Source: Sphagnum compactum (Eukaryota > Bryophyta > Sphagnopsida > Sphagnales). From it: a stretch of DNA of 64,000 nt. Below are positions 1 through 11,930 of the stretch, piece after piece (position 1 is the stretch's first letter; each line of letters opens with the position of its first letter). The notes beneath the pieces are model-generated. The model was not told where the DNA came from, did not search any database, and saw only the letters and a list, made by a program, of their open reading frames with translations. Position numbers and translations under genes: made by a program. The DNA lies in the NCBI GenBank assembly GCA_965153455.1, contig OZ234495.1, positions 4,650,001-4,714,000 on the forward strand. The letters are read 5' to 3'.

Positions 1-104
1 TCCAATAAAAAGTGAAATGGATTTTCATATATGTTCATTTGTGAAGGCCAATTATAGGGTGACATGATGTAATTTTTAAAAGCCCATTGATTCTTTTTAA
101 TTAA

Positions 105-195
105 GTAGGTGGGTAGGTAGGTAAGCCATAGGTAGGTAGGTAGGTCATAGTTAGGTAGGATGGTAATGTAAGGCTAGTTACGTAGGTTTAAAATA
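105..195. repeat. GTAGG/TAGG simple repeat
   Basis: Degenerate tetranucleotide array built on TAGG (reverse ACCT). The same motif recurs at 15.58, 23.1-23.6, 31.3, 36.9-37.0 and 39.3-40.3 kb, so it is the characteristic simple repeat of this locus. Confidence 0.75.
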
Positions 196-3100
196 ATTTG
201 ATTTTGTGTTTGGGTTTAATCTTTAGGGTTGAGCCTCTATCATTGAACCATCCCAAATGGACTTTGGTACTTGGTTTGTGAAAAAAACAAATGCACTTAC
301 TTATATAATGTGCACATTTGGAATTTAGGGCAAAACAAATGTGATAAAAAATTCAATTGCAAGTGCAACCATTGTAATTACAACGTACATGCAAATACTA
401 CATGCTACTTATGCCACACTAACATAAATATTTACCTACTAGCTAAACTAATTATATTATAAGTAATGAAATTTAATAAGTAATAATAATATTAATTGGT
501 TAATAGATATTAATATTTTAAAGTATAATTATAATAAAATTATAATAGTTATTATTATCTATAATAGTCAATAATCAATAACCAATAAGGTATTCTTGAG
601 TGGTTTGCTTGAGTGGCCAAATATATTGTCCAAAGGGTATTAATTATTTAATAAATAAAATGATAATAATTTCATTTTTTGAATACCTTATTGGTTAATT
701 TACACACAACAAATATCCCCTAGGATGCTATGAATGTAATGTTTTGTCACTTTTTTGTCCATCAAGAGAAATATCTTAATTTTTAATGCATTAAGAAGCA
801 CCACCTCTCATTACCTTTGGTGCAATATATACTAATTATCTATATGTTTTTAATTAGAATTTGGAATATAATAGTTATATTAAAATACAATTTATCAATG
901 GTCACATACGAAGTAGTTGTGATTTTGATAGAACTCACATTTTTTTGGGTAGTCAAGAATATCTAAATACTTGTCAAAAATGGTCCACTCAAGGAAATCA
1001 ATGCCTTGTTGCCCACTTCACAAGAACAAAAGATTACAAAAGTCATCTAAGATGGGTTGGCATAATATTGTGAACTAGAAAATAGTGACAATAACTTCAA
1101 CATAATACTTAGACCAATGATATGAATTTTATAAGAAATTTCTCAACATGAGACTATAAATATAAAGAGATTGCATTTGTCAACCATATCTTAAAGTTTA
1201 ACTTTGCAATTATGGAAAGAAATGAAAATTCAATATATCTTTACATCCATCATTAACATGTTATACAAGTTCATCCAAAAAAAAATTTATCATGCAATAA
1301 CTGTGAAGGGTCCACACTTACAAGTTGTTTTACTAGTGACCTACATGAATTAACACCCATTTATGACTCTATCTCAATGAGGAAAAGAAAAGGATGTAAC
1401 AAATGACTATGTATAAGTTTTAAGAATCAAAATCATATCTAAAACAACGTTTGAATGAAACAAAGGAGAAAGAGGAGAAGAAAATAAAGCTAAAATGTGT
1501 TCTTGCTTATAGAGTCATTGCTTGTGAAGGTGCTACCTCTTTGTTTGTTCCTTAGCCTCACATATGTTCATTGTTGTTACACTTTGCATATAACTAAAAT
1601 TACACATCCAAAGTAAACCACAATTCATAATTTTATTGTTGACCAAAAAAAAAATGATAGTTCAACCATAATTTTGATTTCACCATTTTGAAAAAGAACA
1701 ATGAAAATATTTTAACAATTTTCATGGGTGCACATTATTACATGCAACATATATCCTCTTTCCAAATTTTGTAAAAATTCATGCACAAATATCTTTCAAA
1801 TCAATATCATTCTTTACAAAAAAAACACACACACAAACATAAACATATTTTGCAAACTTGTTTCACATTACCACAAAGCACATTTAGCTTTTGTTTCTTC
1901 CACTCCCAAGAAACAACACCACATGTCACCCCTCACATTCCCCACTTGTCACATACAATTTGTCCAAATCTTGAACCAAAATTTTATCCCCAACATCTGG
2001 CATCGATGCGTAGACCTTTTGGGTAGAATGAACAAATACAAATGGAAACCATCTTATCATCTTCCAATATTAAACTAAAGTTAAGACAATCACCAAAATT
2101 TGCAAATTTAATGCAAACTACGTATACACATTGCAAACCAATGTGGAAATTTAAAATTGGAACTTGTGTTCAAAGGGGATTCTAAAAAAATGGTAGTGAA
2201 ATTCAATAGTTTATTGGATTATGGATGGGGAACAAAATCATACTTTGATATCTATGAAGCATGTTCTACAAATTAGTTGTAAAAAGGTTGTTGATATTAT
2301 AAATGTCATTGAACTTCTATAATTTTAATAGAAAGTTCTTAGGATTATTAACACAACGTTTTGTAACTTGAAACCATCTATATGATAAAAATAGTTGTTT
2401 GTTTGTCTTTTATGTTTGAGGCCTAACTACATACATCTTTCTTCTACTCATCTATTCAGGCTATGAAAAGACATATGTCATATTTTTTCTTGAGTTAAGA
2501 TCTTTAAACAAATATCTTTTCCCTATTCAATATGAGCTTGGTGCTGCTACACACTATTAGTGACAATGAAATAATGAAAAGAAAATTGGAAATTAAATTT
2601 CATTCAAATGAAAATATTGAATGATGTTGCATGCAACTTGAATTGAATGAAAATTCCTCAATTGAGTTAAAAAACATTGAGTTGTGTTAAAATACAAATT
2701 GAAATGGAATTCAAATCCATTGTGTAGAATTGGATTCAAATTCAATTAGAAAGAAATGGGATGCAAATTGGTGTAGAAAATATGGCAAATTTGCTCATCG
2801 TTTCCATTGCTTGTGACTATAATCTAGAAGAAAAGTCATTTTGAAAAAACACAAATCCAGAAAAACACCTTTACATTCCATTAAGAATAAATTTTCAACC
2901 AAAATTTAGTTTGATAACATGAAATAATATAAGACTTTATAATCATCTTGAACCATTTGCAATGTGACCATTGTTAGTGAAATTCATCAAATTATTTGGA
3001 CATGAAAAAACACATATATGCCTTAAAATATCTAAAGTTTTGTAAAATGAACTTTTCTTCCTAAAATGGTTGAAAGACACACAATAGCCATAGGAGATGG

Positions 3101-3900
3101 CAAATGAATTGGTTATTGCTTAGTAGCTGTGGAATAAGCATTAATGAACCCAAAAGAACATGACTATGATGGACATGAAATGATGTCCTCAAGGATGGTA
3201 GAAAATGAAGGTCGATATATCGATTGTATGAGGTTGGTCATCTAGTCCATGTCTTTAGCTCATCAACATGTACAATGATCCTTGATGTTAACTTTAGTCT
3301 ACAAGATTATAAAAGAGAAAACAAAGGGACAAAACTTGAAATTTCTTTTTTCTTGTGTTCATGGGCATTCCTTCTTTTACAAAGCTTCAAAATTTGCCTT
3401 GCTAGTCTTCAAATGTCAAAGTCTTGGAGCATTAAAAAAAGGAATCGTCACACATGACCAATGCAAGAATCTTTCCAAAGTTATGCGCATGAAGAAATTG
3501 TACTAGTAGAGAGCCTAGCTACTTAGAAATGTTCATTGACAAAATATTGCAAGCAATGCCTTTTTTTGACCTTGAGTAAACCCCATAAGGACAATATGCA
3601 TTGAAATTCCAACATTAAATGTGTTGGGATAAGGTGGTGAAGACATATCATCCACAACAATCCATGATGAAAAACAACTCACCCATATAGGTCTTGGTGA
3701 GCCATAGGTGAAACAAAACACCAGATGGGTTTATATTGCTTTCTTCAATTTCCAGTTCCTCTTTGCTCCAGCATATCCTCTAAAAACAGAAATCAAGTGA
3801 AATATATAGGTCAGTTATAAATATATGAATTCCTATCTTGCATTGGAAAGATAAATAATATCCATCAAATGCCAAAAATCCTACAAATAGAAATATTTCC
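196..3900. other. AT-rich intergenic DNA, no gene supported
   Basis: Only short AT-driven open frames are present, none over about 116 residues and none with a recognisable domain. The stretch 2560-2770 is a drifted low-complexity run built on AATTGAAATTCAAATT. I see no RNA gene or clear transposon end here. Confidence 0.6.
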
Positions 3901-3905
3901 ATCTA

Positions 3906-3911
3906 TTTATT
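3906..3911 (-). terminator. Candidate polyadenylation signal of the allene oxide cyclase gene
   Basis: AATAAA on the minus strand, about 360 bases past the stop codon of the cyclase gene. It is a canonical hexamer at a plausible 3'UTR distance, but such hexamers are common by chance in AT-rich DNA and nothing else supports it. Confidence 0.25.
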
Positions 3912-4270
3912 CATACATACATGATGGATACTAACCACAAGGTTTATACTTCTTTATCTTGTCATTCCTTTGCCCTGAAGAAACCTCAAGTTCTTTCAGC
4001 ATTACGAAAGTCTTTGCTCTTGTACCCAATTCAGCAAAAATTCATGACACAAAAACAAAATTATGAAACCTGGGTGTAACCCACTTCCTACCAAAATCAA
4101 ATATCTTGGATGGATACCCACTCAATTCGATCGATTGATCGATTCATTAGAGGGCTAAAAAGAACATGATCAGAAGGTGAGCTAACCATGAATTTGCTTC
4201 TGCAAATTGTGGTGCAAAACAAAATTCCTCTTGATTATTAGCAAACCAGAAAACTGCAAAGAAACAGATC

Positions 4271-6030
4271 TTAAGAAGTGCTCTTGTGGTCCTCTGGGAT
4301 GACATCTGGTGTAGGTGGAACTGGTGTCTGAGTGAGCTTCACGGGGAGCTTATGGATATCAAGCAAGTGGAACTCATAGAAAAGCTTGGTGGGGAGCAAG
4401 GTTTTGCATTTCACTACTCCTCTTGCTCCTGTGAAGATCCCAGTTCCTCCGGTCACAGCCATCATACAATCACAATATGATGTATACGGGCCCTGCATGA
4501 TGAGATCAAGGACCACCATCACCACCAAGGATGATATTAGTAGTAATTAGGGTTTAGGGCTAATTATTTGTTTCCCTCCTGTCTAGACTTTGTTGCAGCT
4601 CATTGCAAGTCTTTTATGCCCCAAAAAAACACATAATTTCTCTACTTCAAAACCTGTTTTCTTCTTGTACCCAAGTCTTGATCTTCTCTCAGGACTGTCT
4701 GATCTTGTTGCTCATTGCACATGTTTTGTGCCCCGAAAAATACATTTCTCTACTTCAGAACCTTGTTTCTTCTTGTACCCTTGAGGAGCAAACATGTTAT
4801 GTTTCTTCTTGTACCCTTGAGGAGCAAACATGTTATGTTTCTTCTTGTACCCTTGAGGAGCAAACATGCTGTGTTTCTTCTTGTACCCTTGAGGAGCAAA
4901 CATGTTATGTTTCTTCTTGTACCCTTGAGCAAACATGTTGTGTTTCTTCTTGTACCCTTGAGGAGCAAACATGTTATGTTTCTTCTTGTACCCTTGAGCA
5001 AACATGTTATGATTTCTTCTTGTACCCTTGAGGAGCACACATGTTTCTTCTTGCACCTTGAGCAAACCTTCTTCTTCTTGTAAGTTGTGCAAACATGTTA
5101 TGTTTCTTCTTGTACCTTGAGGAAACATGAAAGATTGGTGTGTACAAAATTCTGGAACTGATGAGAGAGAACGGACAGAGAGACAGAGAGAGAGTTGTGG
5201 AATTACCTGAACTGAGATATGGCCATATTCTCCAAAGTAGGCACTGAACTGGCATTCATAGCGGTCTCCATCAAATTCAGGAACGTACTCAATCATGATG
5301 CACATCCCTGCTGTGATACCCAGTCTTTCCTTCAGCGTGCCATCATACAGCTGCAACAAACAACAACAACAACAATGTTCAAGCAAAAGGACATTTAGTC
5401 CATGATCCAGCTGCTTTCCTCATCTGGGTTTTCTCCAGTACATGAGATCATGCATCATCGCCGAAGCGAGACAATGGTTTTAGCGGAGAGAGGAAGAAAT
5501 TGGATCCATATTATATTCTGCACCTTGTTGGTGTAAGGGAGAAGGTCACCAAGGCTCTTCACTCTCTTCCCAGCTGCATTGGTGTTGTTGGAGTTGACAA
5601 GAAGCTTGGGGCTTTGTCGGTCCAGGTCGTTGATCTCGTAAACACAGAGCTTCTGTGCGCCTTCAAGCCAGCCTTACACCCAAAAAATCCACAACACCAA
5701 ACAAAGCAGCATTTACTACTAAGTATGTCCAGCTTCTTGCTTGCCCCCCCCCCCCCTGCCTACAGCTGCAGGATTCTCCTCCAACTTCGATGACTAGTTT
5801 CGCAATGTGAAAATACTTCAATCGATCTATTCAAGCTCTTACATCTGCTACGGATCAATTCCAACCCACAAATGCATACCAAAAAGTGGGCCAGAGCTTC
5901 AAAAGAAAGGGGAGTAGGTCTACAGACCATGGGGCAAATCGAAGTTGTCCGTGTAGGTGGTGGCAAAATACGGCTTCTGCTGCTGCTGCTGCTGCGGCGG
6001 CGTACTTCCTAAAATCCCAGAGCTACCCAT
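4271..6030 (-). CDS. AOC: Allene oxide cyclase (four exons)
   Basis: Allene oxide cyclase converts the unstable allene oxide of linolenic acid to cis-12-oxo-phytodienoic acid, the committed step toward jasmonate-type signals, normally in the plastid. Coding exons are complement 5928-6030, 5524-5672, 5207-5350 and 4271-4492; every join is GT/AG and phase-consistent, giving 205 residues, close to usual size for a form without a long transit peptide. Family signatures in order: VYEINDLDR (with the Glu and Asn placed in the pocket of known AOC structures), [52 protein letters not shown] and KLFYEF. The start is the first ATG on this strand for about 260 bases. The N-terminus has a six-Gln run and no obvious transit peptide; a good acceptor (T-tract then CAG at 6053) lies just upstream, so the 5'UTR may be spliced. 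The downstream intron holds a 36-bp minisatellite. I saw no frameshift or internal stop. Confidence 0.93.
4592..4785. repeat. Tandem duplication of about 112 bp inside the last AOC intron
   Basis: A segment starting GCTCATTGCA and ending TTCTTCTTGTACCC occurs at about 4598 and again at 4710 with moderate divergence. Its right end is the seed of the adjoining 36-bp minisatellite, so the minisatellite probably grew from this duplication. Confidence 0.7.
4767..5130. repeat. 36-bp minisatellite in the last AOC intron
   Basis: About ten head-to-tail units of TTCTTCTTGTACCCTTGAGG followed by AGCAAACATGTTATGT. Most units are 36 bp; some are 33 bp through loss of GAG, and the last ones are degenerate. 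Both lengths are multiples of three, so several frames stay open on both strands and produce false ORFs. On the sense strand of AOC the unit reads as purine-rich intron sequence and is removed by splicing. Confidence 0.92.
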
Positions 6031-6355
6031 TGCAGGTAGAGCTGCAGCGTGATCTGAAAAAAAATCTCAAGCTGGATCTAAAGCCTCAGAGAAAACCTAG
6101 CCGCAGATCAGTCTAGCTGCTGCACAGCAATAAAACAAACAAGCAAGAAAGCAAGCAAGCAAGCAGAGAAACAAACTGAGAGCACCGCTCTAAAGCTGCT
6201 GCTGATCAAACGTGATGCAAGTAGCGGATGTAGTGTAGAGCAAAAACAGAATTTAGCAGAGAAAAGAAAACAAAGTGGATGTTTGAAGAGACAGATGAAT
6301 GAGTGAGCTCAAGTCAATAATTTTATGTATTGTAATTGGTGGAAGAGAAATCAAT

Positions 6356-6361
6356 CACGTG
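6356..6361. promoter_or_regulatory. G-box CACGTG upstream of AOC
   Basis: A palindromic CACGTG lies about 325 bases upstream of the AOC start codon, in the expected promoter region. G-boxes bind bHLH factors such as MYC2 in jasmonate-responsive promoters. A weak TATA-like CATAAAAT sits on the minus strand near 6320-6327, between the G-box and the start. The site is seen; its use is inferred. Confidence 0.4.
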
Positions 6362-6618
6362 CAGATATCGTGGCTTGATTGACTGATTCTGGAGGATCTT
6401 TCAGGACTCAAATATACGTCACACAAATTTCTTCCTTCTCTGTGGCCGTACACACATGACGATATCACTCTCTGGCGGCACAGCACAGCCAAAAGCCTCG
6501 TCAATTGGGCGTGGCCTGCGACGAGGCGGACCAGGAATCACGCCCATTGATCCTCGATCTCATCCCCTTCCTCGGGGCTAAGGAAGAAGAGAGTACTTTG
6601 TTTTTCTTTCTTTTTTTT

Positions 6619-6645
6619 GGTTTGTTTGTTTGTTTGTTTGTTGCT
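6619..6645. repeat. (TTTG)n microsatellite
   Basis: Run of TTTG units, with a second shorter run near 6797-6815 inside T-rich DNA upstream of AOC. Confidence 0.85.
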
Positions 6646-8380
6646 GGAGGCTAAGGAGAGAGAGAGAGCTTCTTCTTTTTTTCTTTTTTTTTAATTATTA
6701 TTTTTAGTTTCTTGGTTTTCTTTTTTCGTTGTGGTTAGGACAATATAGCCTAAGAACTGAGAGAATTTTTTTTTTTAATTTTTTGATTTTTTTTGGGTTT
6801 GTTTGTTTGTTTGTTTTTTTGGTTGTTGGGGACAATATAAGAATGTAAAACTCCAAGGTCCCATATATGGAGCTTTACATGCATTTGTAACTTGATTTAG
6901 ACCAGTGTTGGCAGGCTCTTTATATTTAACTGTACATGTACCTGTACATTCAGATGCTTGTGATCTAGACCTGACTTGGCACCTTTTGAATCGAATTGAT
7001 AGAAGGATCAAATCATGGAACTAGACTAGCCTTTTGCTGAAACCAAAACTTCAAACCCCAAAAAGAAAAAAACCCTTTTTGAAGAAAACAAGTTCATGAT
7101 TTTAAGGTAAGCAGATTGAAAGCAAGTTCAAGTTTTGAAGATACACACATTGAACTTCTTTTCAAAAGTAGGTATTGATTTTGATGTGTTGAAAAAGTCG
7201 ACGCTTTCACAAGTCTGTCACGAGTTTCAATTTTAACTTCTTGTTGTATAATATTGTACTTGTAAAATTCTCAGCTTTGAGCTTTGGGGAATGTTACTAG
7301 TGTGCCCATGAAGTTGAACCATGTTTTTCAACTGGGCTCAAAGTTCTTGAAGTTGAAAAGAATTGCCAAAACAGAAGTTGCAAGTTTAAAAAATATGGAG
7401 AGTAGGGACTCAAACCTTTACCTGGAGAATCTACCAAAATTGTTTTAAATGTCAAAACTGGGAATCAGAGGTTCTTTCAAAAATGAAACTCCGTTTCAAT
7501 ATATATATATGAACACATGGCCAGCCTCATCGGTCTCCTAAAACCAAGACACGATTGAGATTCATTTTTGGGGAAGTATGATTTGTTTAGTGGAAACAAG
7601 TTACTTTTTTTATCCTTTTTAAAACCATATCAATTATTCAATCACATGTATGAAACATGTGATGATCATTTTTGAAACATAATATAAAATGAAATATACA
7701 TGAGAAAAAGGTGTTCCAACTTCCATCATTTGTGTTTGACATGGGCATTTAGCGATAATTGTGGATGTTGTGTCAATATGTTAATAAATATTCAATCTAC
7801 TATGGGCTAAGCTTACAATATGTACAAAATTCTTGAAACAAGATTAGAGAATCTTACTATGATTATTGCAAATTTGAATTTCACATTCAACCAATTGTAA
7901 TCTCATATATATATATGTATGTATGTATATGTATATATCTTTGGAATTTTTTTGGTTAATTTTGAAGCCAAATCAGAAATTAGTATCCCTTGAATGAATA
8001 GTTGGGTTCATGAACTCCCATATATGGATGACTTTGCATTGTCAAATATGTATTTGGACTACTAAACAACATCATAAAATAAAGCCCAAATGTCACATTG
8101 AAATCAGGTGTGTGTTTTATATTTTGACTTGAATTGCATTTCATCATGATTATATCATTCAAAATATTTATTCACATCCTTGCTTCTGAAATGGCATTTT
8201 CCAAATCAGTTTGATGAAGTTGTGACTTTCATTCCACCCATGCGTGAAATTTGAATATGATGTTATGTGGTATAATCAGAAAAAAGAAATTTTTTAAGAT
8301 AGGATTAGTCATTCCACCATACCAATAACATTTGGTCATTCATATAGTGATTTAGAAAAATGCAGAACCATTGACCCTAA
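6646..8380. other. AT-rich intergenic DNA, no gene supported
   Basis: No ORF with domain content. It contains short poly-T and TA/GTAT dinucleotide runs (for example near 7500 and 7908-7935) and nothing else I can name. Confidence 0.55.
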
Positions 8381-8405
8381 CTCTCTCTCTCTCTCTCTCT
8401 CTCTC
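8381..8405. repeat. (CT)n microsatellite
   Basis: About twelve uninterrupted CT units, just left of a MITE. Confidence 0.9.
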
Positions 8406-8430
8406 CATCACAGTAATCATAAAATGATAG

Positions 8431-8654
8431 CACTAAGGTGCATTTACACCTGATGTTAAATCAATGTTAATTGAACATCTAGGTGGCATCCTAGGTGGCA
8501 CCCAATGTTAAATGGCCGATAGCTTAATGTTAAGTGACTGTTAGTTTAACATAAAATCTTCGCCATAAGTAAGTTTAAGTCTTAAATGACCTGTATGGTG
8601 TTAATGAACTCAACACTAGAGTCCCTAACACCAAGTGTGAATGCACCTTTAGTG
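8431..8654. mobile_element. MITE of about 224 bp with 27-bp terminal inverted repeats
   Basis: The left end CACTAAGGTGCATTTACACC and the reverse complement of the right end, CACTAAAGGTGCATTCACAC, match over roughly 27 bases. There is no internal ORF. Size, terminal repeats and lack of coding make it a miniature DNA transposon. The target duplication is not clear, so the superfamily is not assigned. Confidence 0.65.
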
Positions 8655-8943
8655 GTGTGATGACAAACCTACCAGACACAATCTACCGTTTGGAGGTTTG
8701 TCTCATGTCAATGGATGACTGACCGAGTAGTGTGGAGTCTCAAGGTAACTAGATGATTCATGATAGAGTCATAACTCAAATGCATATCCAACATCTGTCT
8801 AGATAGTTTATTGTTTCCTCCATTCACTTTGAGGTTACATGGTGGTTTCGTCCATGCACATGAGTTTTACAACATGGTTAGTAGGGTAGGAAAGTCGGTA
8901 GGAATCGAAAACCAGGTCCCAATTTATGCTAGGTGAATAGTAA

Positions 8944-9010
8944 GTGGTGGAGGGCCAGAGTGAACCAGCACCCACAAGTGCATGAGTGCACTATGAAGGA
9001 TGGATGGTTA
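8944..9010 (+). repeat. Copy (a) of a dispersed GTGAACCAGCACCCAC repeat
   Basis: It contains CCAGAGTGAACCAGCACCCA and a diverged continuation. It is the first of five copies in the window (others at about 21.9, 22.9, 31.45 and 37.15 kb). TAGG-type simple repeat lies on both sides (8870-8930 and 9060-9110). Confidence 0.6.
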
Positions 9011-9220
9011 GTGATCAGGAAACAGTAATTTTCTCTTTGATTCCTGCTCATTAGCTAACCATGGTCATTAGCTCAGTTTAGTAGTTAGCTCAGGTTAGTA
9101 GGTATAGTAAACACAGCCCTTTTGCCTATGAATAAACCATCTACTTTCTGGTATTCACCTATTTTCCTGCCTATCTATCCATACATAGGACCTACTTCAT
9201 TTAGAATGGTTTATCAAGGT

Positions 9221-9600
9221 GCACCATCTCCAGCGGTGCTCAGTATGTGACCTGCAAAAATATTTTTCACATCCAAGTTTAGTTAGGCTATGTACTTTTT
9301 TGCAACCCCACCCATAAAACTGAAACCGGGACAGCAAATAGGTGGGGGACTACTAATAGCAAACCAGCTGGACCAATCATTATGATAGGCCAATCGAAAC
9401 ACTGAGCACCAGTCCCATAATATATACTACACTCTTTTCTGCATGGGCAAAGCTTGCTTGCGCTTTTACCAGCCACAGCACATTGTGCATTTCTGCTGAG
9501 CCAAAACCATTTTCCAGAGCCAAACTAGCATATTTTGACTTTTCTTCATCCAATTTTACTGTGCATGACCACGTACTGAGCACCGCTGGAGATGCTCTTA
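9221..9600. mobile_element. MITE of about 375 bp, complete copy
   Basis: Perfect inverted repeats of 21 bp (ATCTCCAGCGGTGCTCAGTA in the left arm, 9225-9245; right arm 9574-9594) bound a non-coding interior. A second, 3'-truncated copy lies at 33549-33880. The GAGCATCTCCAG-type end resembles plant PIF/Harbinger-related MITEs; no clear 3-bp target duplication was found here. Confidence 0.7.
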
Positions 9601-9839
9601 GTCAGATTCATCCACAACTGCATCCTAACTGGCATGTGTGAGCAAATTATTAATTGGCGTGCTAGAGGGTGTTGGTTCAGTTGGGTCCATGGTGGAGGAC
9701 CAATCACATTGAGTAGTGGGCTCAAGAACCTCTGAACCTTAGTAGATTATTACTCAAAAACTGCATCTGCCAGTGATTGTGGGTTCAATTCACTAATACT
9801 AGTGTGGTCTGTGCCACAGGTGCAAGTGTGAACAAGACC

Positions 9840-10320
9840 TTGACGATGGCGTGAAAAAATACAAATAAAAAATTAATTTAGTTTTCACGGACGAAAATTA
9901 TTCAAAATGCAATATATTCTCCATCTGAGGTCTAAAAGTTACAAAATTGCCCTCAAGGAATTTTGAATATAATTGTCCAAAGTGTGAACTAGTTACCCAA
10001 CTAATTTTTTCTTCCAAAAATATTTTTAGCAATTTAATTGAATTTCCAATGAAAAAAACTACTCAAAATTCAATATCTTGCACACCTTAGGTCTAAAAAA
10101 CTCCAATAACCCTCATTAAATCCTACTGACTAAGGGCTTTCCAAAAATACTAAGAGTGCAACCAAATTCCCCTATAAGTTTTTTTTTTGATTCACACGAA
10201 TTTTCAATGAAAAAATTGTTCAATATTCAATAACTTCTCCACTATATGTTGAAACATTATGAAACCAACTTGATATACCCATCGTCTTCTTGAGGGCTTT
10301 TCAAACGTGCCAAAAGCATG
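9840..10320. repeat. Three diverged tandem copies of an approximately 156-bp repeat
   Basis: A core of the type TTTCCAATGAAAAAA...TTCAAAATTCAATATCTTCTCCA recurs at about 9889, 10044 and 10201. The spacing of 155-157 bp is constant although sequence has drifted. No coding signal. Confidence 0.6.
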
Positions 10321-11540
10321 GCAAGAGGCACCGTGGTTTGGGAGATATCAACATGACAAACAAACAAAACAAACAAAAGTACTTTCCTTCAATAAATAGA
10401 TGTCATAATTCTTAAATGTCAAATAAGGTCTCAAGATGAGGATATATATTACTAGAGTAAGAGCTTACACAAGATTATAGGTAGTTGAATGTGGACTAGT
10501 ATTGGCTAGTTATTGAATTTTGACATGGTTATCAAGGCATTTATTAATAACTTGACAATGGGTTACTAATTTTTTTGATCATTAGTTAAATTGATAGCCG
10601 TTTGATATTGAATTTTCAAAATGTAATAACATACCAAGGAGACCTAATTATCATCTAGGTATGTTATCAATCTTTAAACATCAAGATAGTTTTTTTTAAG
10701 TAATAATTTCAATTTTAATTTTACAGAAAAACTCTATAACCCATGTATAACCAACAAGTTAATTGATGATTTTTAATTGATTATTTGACAACATACACTT
10801 ACGAATAATCAACAATTATTACCTAATTTTTTTGATAAATTACCCAACACATATTTTTTAGATTGATATTGAAAACTTGTTTGGTCCCAAAATTTTCCCA
10901 AAAAAAAACCTACTTGACAATTTTTTTTAAATGACTAACATTATTGTGAACACAAATCAAGTAATGCCCTAATCCAAAGGTGTTACCCATCATTAAAAAA
11001 AATGGCAAATTGACAAAATCAAACAATGAAGACAAATGTAGAGTGGTTTAGATAAACCTATATGACTTTATGAGCCCACCTTATAAATAGCACAAACTTT
11101 ACAAAGTGTACAAATCATCCTTAACATCAATTTTTTTTCCCCCCAATTCATTCAACCGCCTTTTCCAATTTGTAGTAGGTATGGGGGAGATGGCACTAAC
11201 AACATTGGTAAAACCAATTAATAGGCTACATTAACATTTTTTGCATGACCTTAAGGTTATTCCATGTTGAAGCATGTGAATGCAAGGTGGCTATTGCCAT
11301 TTTTGGAGGATGTGGGTATGATGTGACTAGGTGGTCACTTAAGGTGAAATTCTAGGTAAACAATATTGATTATGGATCTAGAAAATTGACCAACTTTTAT
11401 GCCTTGAAGGGGGTGTTTGAATTCACCACATTTTTTAGTTTTTCATTCCTTATCACAATTAAAAGTTGATCTATGTTCCACAAAACCATTATAACAAGCT
11501 CAAAAGATGCAAGGACATCATAATTATACAACAAAATGTT
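10321..11540. other. AT-rich intergenic DNA, no gene supported
   Basis: No ORF over 60 residues and no repeat structure that I can resolve. Confidence 0.5.
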
Positions 11541-11930
11541 TTCAAGGGGAATTGAACCCTAATCCATGAATGGATTTTGCCCAATTACAATTGAAGGTGT
11601 TCTATGTTCTGTTATAATCACACATGAAACATAAGAATCAAAATTCCACCTAGCCACACACAAGATGGAAACAAATGCAAAAATACATTTTGATTGCTTC
11701 AAGAAGGATTGAACCCCAATTGTTAATTGGATTTTGCCCAATTATAATTCACGATTACTTACAAGCCAACAAAACCATACATCATTAACAAGTGCCATAA
11801 AAATGAAATAAAAAATAGCTTCAATGCAAACAAGTAGAAATAAACAAGATGAGTTAGAGCTTTTTCAAGATTGAACCCAATCCATGAATGGATTCTACCA
11901 ATAAGCAATTGAAGGCTGACCTACACAAAA
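11541..11930. repeat. Three tandem copies of an approximately 160-bp repeat
   Basis: A core of the type ATTGAACCC-AATCCATGAATGG-ATTTTGCCCAATTACAATTG recurs at 11551, 11708 and 11870. The spacing of 157-162 bp is close to the 156-bp family at 9.8 kb but the sequence differs. Confidence 0.6.

Noticed and set aside
4603-5386. Several 80-220 residue frames over the AOC intron
   Set aside because: They are read through the 36-bp minisatellite. Only the small piece 5207-5350 is a real exon.
9700-9880. B-box-like GGGTTCAATTC with a distant A-box-like word
   Set aside because: The A-box is poor and no tRNA fold or SINE tail follows convincingly.
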